64,000 nt of DNA from Allolobophora icterica. Taxonomy: Eukaryota; Annelida; Clitellata; Crassiclitellata; Lumbricidae. This document shows positions 59,501 through 64,000 of the stretch, in pieces. Under the pieces are notes generated by a model, which was not told the origin of the DNA, did no database searches, and worked only from the letters and a program-made list of their open reading frames with translations. The DNA lies in NCBI GenBank assembly GCA_963556255.1, contig OY744617.1, positions 26,468,371 to 26,532,370 of the forward strand, written 5' to 3'. Position numbers and translations under genes: made by a program. Within the stretch, counting starts at the first letter, position 1. Each line of letters opens with the position of its first letter.

Positions 59501-60586
59501 GCAGGACACCAGCCCGAAATTGCCGCCTGCCGCTTCGGCAGCTGCTGCATTCACTGGTCTCATATCTAGCCAATCTGTGCCTGGCAGTAATCGAACAGAA
59601 ATGCTGCCTTCATTGCCTGAATCAGCACAAGGCACGTTTGCCGCCGAAGTTGCAAATAGCCAAGTCACGGACATTCCTCCTGTGCGATCTGGTTCGCCGT
59701 TGTTGATTATTAATAAAAACACTGTCATACTTTCTGATGTAAATCAGAACGGAACGAGTGCATTCTTAGGCTCCGTTAATCTTGAAGATCCGGTCAGCCG
59801 GCTGGATCCATCAAAAAGTCAACGTGACGACTCTCAGGTAAATTTCATTACAGACTAGAAGATAGAAACCCCATCAGCTTAATATATCAAAAGTAGCCAC
59901 TGTTAATGCAGCCGTCGGAGTTTACAATGATTGATTAATATTATATTGATGTTAATTAATGTTTAAATTGATTGATGGTGCTCTGTCATATTTTATTTAA
60001 AAATTGTTTTAGGTACTGTAACCGTTTCCTAACTCGTTGAGAGAAGTTTGTAGAAAACTAGCTTGGGTTTTAGGATTGCTGTTCATTGTTCAAGTTCAGA
60101 ATCACTGAAACTGTCGAAACAAGGAAGTGTCGATTTTGAAAATGCAAGGAATTTCATTTATTTTCTTCTGAGAAAATACATTTTTTTAAATAATTTATAG
60201 TTGTGGGATAGTCAGACATGATTAGATCCATTAGATAACGGTGCTTCTTGGAGGTGCTTGACGGGTAGACAGTAAATGTTTTGGCACATTGCATTACAGC
60301 GAAATTTAATTGAAAGCAGTTCATTCATAGGCACTACACTTGTTTCTTGTTGGTTTGGCATCTGTAGGAAGACGAACACAGAGACCTTGAGGCTCGCATT
60401 GCACAGATCGTTGAACGTACAACCAAATCGCACAAGTCGAGCAGCGATCGCAGTAACAGCCGACGCCAGTCACGTTCATCTCCACGGCGCCGTAGCCACC
60501 GATCGTCATTTCACACACGGCCATACAACGATGACGAGGAACCGGTCATGGATGATGAGGAGCTGCACAGTCTACTCGGTGTCTAG
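44597..60586 (+). CDS. PSIP1/HDGFL2: PWWP and integrase-binding-domain protein of the LEDGF/HDGFL2 family
   Basis: A chromatin reader: in this family the PWWP domain binds methylated H3K36 nucleosomes, and the IBD docks IBM-motif transcription partners. There are 21 coding exons: 44597-44671, 46100-46173, 46807-46942, 47300-47440, 48831-48926, 49994-50044, 50443-50496, 50797-50907, 51457-51528, 52269-52551, 52729-52795, 53381-53630, 54297-54335, 54797-54888, 55566-55639, 56686-56756, 57090-57191, 58019-58123, 58611-58773, 59284-59837 and 60368-60586. Phases agree; 2829 nt give 942 residues. The PWWP domain is residues 1-95 ([10 protein letters not shown] at 16-25, FFYGTHE, FLAPKD). Acidic and Lys/Ser-rich disordered exons follow, then the IBD at about 540-650 ([33 protein letters not shown]). 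A low-complexity segment and a Ser/Arg block end in [11 protein letters not shown]. It is longer than human LEDGF (530) or HDGFL2 (about 670), and is probably the unduplicated invertebrate form. Confidence 0.95.
46528..46778 (+). mobile_element. tRNA-derived SINE, first family, copy 3
   Basis: The head TGGCTCAGTGGTAAGTTCGG, B box GGTTCGAATCC and tail GAGGCGCTATAGAAAT plus (AATA)n are intact. It sits in intron 2 of the PWWP-IBD gene, sense orientation, ending 28 bases before the third coding exon, so its A-rich tail is within the acceptor region. Confidence 0.92.
48092..48178. repeat. 44-bp perfect tandem duplication
   Basis: A block with AATCGCTGGCACTGAGCAAT and GTGAAGGACTTGCTC is present twice back to back in intron 4, without differences, which suggests a recent event. 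Confidence 0.9.
48241..48292. repeat. 52-bp palindrome with one mismatch and no spacer
   Basis: TATAAGAAAAT leads into CCACAGATATACAA, whose complement follows immediately (TTGTATATCTGTGG). The arms are 26 bases, with one A/G difference. Confidence 0.93.
48418..48690 (+). mobile_element. tRNA-derived SINE, third family, copy 1
   Basis: The A-box region GTAGTGGTTAGAATTCTG, B-box region GGTCGGGGTTCAACTCC, a body with GAGTACACT and GATGAGACGG, and the end GCTTAAGGGACTGCTC. It is intronic in the PWWP-IBD gene, sense orientation. Confidence 0.85.
49393..49767. mobile_element. hAT-like element, 375 bp
   Basis: The ends are CAGGGGTTCTC and GAGAACCGCTG. The flanks TTCTATAG and GTCTATAG match 7/8. 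ATGGTGG and CCTGGTGG motifs are subterminal. No frame is seen. Intron 5 of the PWWP-IBD gene. Confidence 0.8.
54428..54496 (+). ncRNA. Long near-perfect hairpin (miRNA-precursor-like shape) in intron
   Basis: Two 32-33 base arms pair with a single bulged A, around a four-base loop (AGTG). The left arm starts CCTTTTTCTTG, the right arm ends CAAGAAAAAGG. Total length is 69 bases, between coding exons 54297-54335 and 54797-54888. The pairing is more perfect than usual for a miRNA, so a recent inverted duplication or small MITE is equally possible. Confidence 0.35.
55258..55545 (+). mobile_element. tRNA-derived SINE, third family, copy 2
   Basis: GTAGTGGTTAGCATGCTGG and a GAGGTTGGGTATTCAAATCC B-box region head the element; it ends GGCTAGCTTATGGGACTGCT. 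It finishes about 20 bases before the acceptor of exon 55566-55639. Confidence 0.87.
55708..56314. mobile_element. hAT-like element, 607 bp, with exact 8-bp target duplication
   Basis: ACAGAAAT lies at 55700-55707 and 56315-56322. The termini CAGTGCTCGAAATGGA and TCCATTTCGAGCACTG are perfect inverted repeats of 16 bases (one base gained inside). GTTCCGG palindromes are subterminal, as in the element at 25201. The GC-rich interior (55850-56260) has no transposase similarity I recognise and may be captured sequence. Intron between exons 55566-55639 and 56686-56756. Confidence 0.92.
57538..57860 (+). mobile_element. tRNA-derived SINE, third family, copy 3
   Basis: GTGTACTAGTTTGCGTGCTG and GAGGTCGGGGGTTCAAATCC form the tRNA-like head. 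The 3' end carries a short tandem duplication of GGGACTACTCTTCTAG. Sense orientation in the IBD-coding part of the gene. Confidence 0.85.
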
Positions 60587-60743
60587 TTGCATGGTGTCAT
60601 TCATTGTTAGAGACTGTACCCTGGGTCTAAGCTCTTTTCTGTTTGTTCAGAGATCGTATGTACTTGCGACCGCTGCTTGAAACTGTATGTCATCTGAGTA
60701 CGGAAAGCCTATTCCAGGAGTTGCTGTCGGTGTTTTTTGTATG

Positions 60744-60749
60744 ATTAAA
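60744..60749 (+). other. Polyadenylation signal ATTAAA for the PWWP-IBD gene
   Basis: It lies 158 bases after the TAG at 60584-60586. An AATAAA at 61150 is an alternative. Confidence 0.5.
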
Positions 60750-61936
60750 TACGAACATTTTTAGTTGAAAGTACTGATGTGTAATAGTCGGACTTCTGTG
60801 ATGGAAGCGATGAATCGGTATGATATATTACCAGCTGATGGCAAAAAAATAATTTTTTACAAATGGTTGGTGGCATTTGATAAATCAAAGATCCTGAGGA
60901 CGTATGAAACTTACTTCACAATAGATGAAACAGTTTGACACTTGTTTTCAAGTGTCGAGGTGAAAAATCAGCAGCAGTTTATTTGTAATTGAAAATTCTA
61001 ACCAGTCAGACTTATTCCACTACTGAAATGTCGAATGAATTGACCGCAAATTTCACTGCTAATGCAAAGCATTTTAAGTGATATCCGTTACACAGTTACA
61101 TCCTGTTTTGAAGAAAAGTCTTGGAAGTACTTGTTCCATTTTGTATCTTAATAAATCAAGTTTATATTGTATACTTCTTACTTTGAACATTCACCCACAA
61201 AGTGTACATATGGACTGTCAATTGAAACTTTGTTGGTATTGGACGTCTATTATTGAACACACTGATAGTTGCTCATTTCCAGCTTTCCAGGCCTGTAGCC
61301 AGAGGCAAATTCAAGACGAGGCAAATCCCCTCCCGCCCCTGCCCTCCCCTCCCCTCTCGTCTTCTCCGCTTCCCTATCCTTACCCTTCCATTTTTCCCTC
61401 CTCTGCCTTCCCCATCCCGCCCTATCGCCACCCTATTTTCTGCCTTCCTCTTCCCAAACCCTTCCCATCCCCTCCTCAACCCCTTCCGTTTAAGTGGGAA
61501 CTGTGGGGGTCCGGGGATATCACCTCCGGAAAATGTTTATATTGTCGACGCTCGTAGGCGAATTTTAGAGCATTTTAAAGCCAACAAAAGCAGCATTTTG
61601 TAATGCCCAAATATGTTTTGTAAAAGCCTGTCTGCATGAGGGTCTCTGAGGTACTTGGGCTGGGAATATTGTAGTGAGTTATTGGTTAGTGATAGGGCCT
61701 ATGTGACCACATAAACCACAGAATCACATCAGGTATTACTACGCTGTTATCAAAGCACACCAGTCTTCTTCTCATAGTAACGAATGACGTCACCATCCTA
61801 TTATGACGTCATAATTTGTATATGCTTTAAGATTCTTCTTCAGGAGCTCTGCTATATTTTAAAGAACAAATCTGATAACTTCTAAAGCGCCACTGTAAAG
61901 TGTATAAGGGCATCTGCAGCCTATAGATTGCTACTA
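60750..61936. other. No recognisable gene; pyrimidine-rich tract at 61310-61490
   Basis: 61310-61490 is C/T-rich (CCCTCCC, CTTCCC), opening frames rich in Pro and Ser; these are compositional. The rest shows nothing recognisable. Confidence 0.45.
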
Positions 61937-62370
61937 TGGGGTCATCCATAAAGGACGTCCGCAATGAGGGGGAGGGGTCATCGAAATGCGGACGGGGGGT
62001 ATGACCAGTGCGGACGTCCTCATCTAAACTTTTCAATTTGATAGTTTTTTAACACCATCTTGTTTGAACCTTCCCCGAAAGACGAAAAGGTCAGTGAAGT
62101 GATTGCCTAAAACCTCGAGCATGGTATAACCTTTACTGCGACTTGAAAGAGGCTTTTATTACTGCACATCTTGATATTAAACCCGAACTGTCACTTAAAC
62201 GTGCACAGGAACTGTGGAATAATTGTAAAAATAATGATGACATTAAAACTGGCTTAGGCGTGCGGACGTCCGCAAAGGGGAGGGAGGGAGGGTAAGGTCA
62301 AATGCAGACAAGGGGAAGGAGGGGTCCAAAGTAGGTCATATTTTGCGGACATCCTTTATGGACGACCCCA
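61937..62370. mobile_element. Inverted-repeat element, 434 bp, GGGGTCATCC-type ends
   Basis: TGGGGTCATCCATAAAGGAC and GTCCATAAAGGATGTCCGCA-type text (read inverted from the right end) give about 27-base inverted ends with one or two mismatches. GCGGACGTCC palindromes are subterminal. The terminal motif resembles the element at 28568, but flanking duplication is unclear. A half copy is at 16153. Confidence 0.75.
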
Positions 62371-62418
62371 TCTACAGTATACTGTACGAAGTATACTGTA
62401 CAAGACTACAAGCCTGTT

Positions 62419-63090
62419 TAAGGACCATATAATGTCCGTCCTGTATGGAGCACAGACCTGAACGCGTAGCAAGGACTTGGAAACAAAGCTTGATGCCTTC
62501 CAACTGTGGTACCTCAGATAAATAATAATAATAATATTCTTTATTATTTCAAACTGACAGACGCAGCAAGATTACACTAAACATGAAAGTACAATCAAAG
62601 CCTAATTAAACACACGGTTTGGCAGCCATGCAAGGCGCTGCCCTAGAGGGGGGGAGGGGTTACGGGAATCAATCCGCGAACCTAATGCTCTCCTGGCCAT
62701 GAGTGTTACCATTACTCTATCCCGGCACATTCCCTATACAGCGCAAGTCACCAATGTGGAAATATATCATCACACGACACAGATTGGAGTGTTGGAGATG
62801 ATTCAAGCAAGGAGGCTCCAGGCGTTTGGAAACATCACACGCTTCAAAGGTGGCCAAGACCACACCAGGGCTTTACAAGCGATGACTTCTGGCCCTCCAA
62901 GAAGCTGGAAGGGGCCTGTTGGACACCCTTGCCACACATGAATATGAACAGTGGAAGTCGACCTGCGACCACTGAACTTTTGGTTGCACAAGACCTGGAG
63001 ACAAGCCCAGAACAGAGACGACTGGCTTTGTGCTCTGCAAATGGCAACACTCCAGAGAGGAGCAGGCCAATAGGCCACAGATGATGAGGA
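62419..63090 (+). pseudogene. LINE reverse-transcriptase C-terminal remnant, split by a SINE
   Basis: 62419-62517 reads VLYGAQT, a stop, then DLETKLDAFQLWYLR; 62729-62960 continues RIPYTAQVTN, IQARRLQAFGNITR, RALQAMTSGPP and SWKGPVGHP. A shifted frame follows with VDLRPLNFWLHKTWRQAQNR and DWLCALQMATLQ near 62955-63060. This is the familiar C-terminus of endonuclease/reverse-transcriptase ORFs of RTE/L1-like LINEs. Stops, a frameshift and the insertion show it is dead. Confidence 0.82.
62518..62728 (-). mobile_element. tRNA-derived SINE, second family, inserted in the LINE remnant
   Basis: On the minus strand, CCGGGATAGAGTAATGGTAA matches the A-box side of the copy at 23185, with a degenerate B box (GGATTGATTCCC) and an AATAATAATA end. 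LINE coding text resumes on either side. Confidence 0.68.
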
Positions 63091-63380
63091 TTTGTACAAC
63101 TAATAGAGATATCTAACTGCTCTTCACCTCGTGACTGACTAACCCCACCTCAGATTCGCCTTTCTGTGTGACGCTCGACACTTTGGCCCCAATGTTCTCC
63201 GGATGTTTGTAATAATAATAATAATATCGGGATGTTATATGGTAATTTTCTACACAGCTATGAATTTAAACAAACTAACACAAAGATTGCAAATCTGACA
63301 AGACAGGGATAGATTTTATACAACCCAATGAAATTAAAATATAATTTGGTTTCAATCATTGGTTCAAGTTTTATATGCAG

Positions 63381-63511
63381 AAAATCTTTAACAGAAAAAC
63401 AAATATATGTCTACCATTGGGATAGAAGTTTCCAATTTTCCCAGCCGTTTTTGCATAAATATCCACTTACAAAAGATGCTCAAAAACACAATGTGGGCAA
63501 GATCTATGAAG
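63381..63511 (+). CDS. Possible isolated coding exon of unknown protein
   Basis: An open frame is bounded by ATATGCAG and a GTAAAT donor. It reads KSLTEKQIYVYHWDRSF, then FSQPFLHKYPL, and ends GKIYEG. The residue mix (Tyr, Trp, His, Phe) is more protein-like than neighbouring chance frames, but I recognise no family and no partner exons are visible. It might belong to a gene continuing beyond the window. Confidence 0.25.
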
Positions 63512-63660
63512 GTAAATACTTTGCAATCATAGATGGGCTTCAAAATACATCAACTCTTGTTTTGTGTTCTGTGTTCACTATTGCAAGAAAATGCATTAAT
63601 CATGTGTTATAGGATTCATAACAGTCTGAGGCAAGTTTCAAACTAGTAGGAGTTACTAGG

Positions 63661-63838
63661 CAGGCACGTAACTAGCCTTTTTCGTTTGGGGGGGCTTAAG
63701 CCTTGAACATGGCAGCATTTATACAGTGTTCATACGAATTTTAGCCGTAAGCATACAACGGCTTGACTTGTTTGGGGGGGCTTCAACTTCGTTTGGGGGG
63801 GCTTAAGCCCCCCAAGCCCAACGCTAGATACGTCCCTG
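63661..63838. mobile_element. hAT-like element, 178 bp, with exact 8-bp target duplication
   Basis: TTACTAGG lies at 63653-63660 and 63839-63846. The ends are CAGGCACGTAACTAGC and GCTAGATACGTCCCTG. The interior has three GTTTGGGGGGGCTT-type blocks. Confidence 0.85.
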
Positions 63839-64000
63839 TTACTAGGTTGAGAATTATAGCAAACAGCCACAATTTCAAACTGTCACATAGCCACTCCAGT
63901 TTAGTCTGAACACTTCAATAACACCATTATCATACATGTTATGCATCAGTTGATGGTCATAAACTGCCCCAATTCGTACTATGAAAATCACTGTTCATAT

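Noticed and set aside
61253..61603. Pro/Ser-rich frames
   Set aside because: They follow from a C/T-rich tract; no motif or exon context.

Overview
The window looks like nuclear DNA of an invertebrate animal. It has intron-rich genes with GT-AG splice sites, three gene loci that align to animal or eukaryotic protein families, tRNA-derived SINEs, decayed LINEs, a Helitron, and a very dense load of short DNA transposons, microsatellites and minisatellites. I cannot name the phylum. No prokaryotic, phage or CRISPR features are visible.

Layout. (1) 1-1542 (+) is the 3' end of a gene whose product carries a dynein-stalk microtubule-binding-domain-like (MTBD-like) module and a basic tail. (2) 1.5-20 kb has no recognisable gene and is filled with hAT-type elements, a Helitron, a LINE tail and tandem repeats. 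(3) 20069-30527 (+) is a complete five-exon paralogue of the first gene (388 codons plus stop). Intron 1 carries an array of RFX X-box-like motifs, and introns 2 and 3 carry minisatellites that begin at their 5' splice sites. (4) 32138-41175 (-) is DSCC1, the DCC1 subunit of the alternative Ctf18-RFC clamp loader, with eleven exons resolved; the exon with the start codon was not found. (5) 44597-60586 (+) is a 21-coding-exon PWWP plus integrase-binding-domain (IBD) gene of the HDGF/LEDGF family, 942 residues long. It is head-to-head with DSCC1. (6) 60.6-64 kb holds repeats, a LINE reverse-transcriptase remnant split by a SINE, and one possible isolated exon.

Gene relationships. The two MTBD-like genes are tandem duplicates. 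They share exon structure around the MTBD-like module and a conserved tail motif, but no dynein motor sequence is visible. DSCC1 and the PWWP-IBD gene are divergent neighbours, one serving cohesion and clamp loading, the other chromatin reading. DSCC1 and the second MTBD-like gene converge.

Mobile DNA. At least twelve elements have short terminal inverted repeats flanked by 8-bp direct repeats, exact or with 1-2 mismatches, which is the hAT signature. Other elements fit Helitron, Harbinger-like and Mutator-like structures. Three tRNA-derived SINE families are present. One of them shares its 3' tail with a LINE fragment at 4.2 kb, the classic mark of a SINE mobilised by a partner LINE.

Exon models come from reading frames, splice-site phases and remembered family sequences. 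No search or transcript evidence was available.
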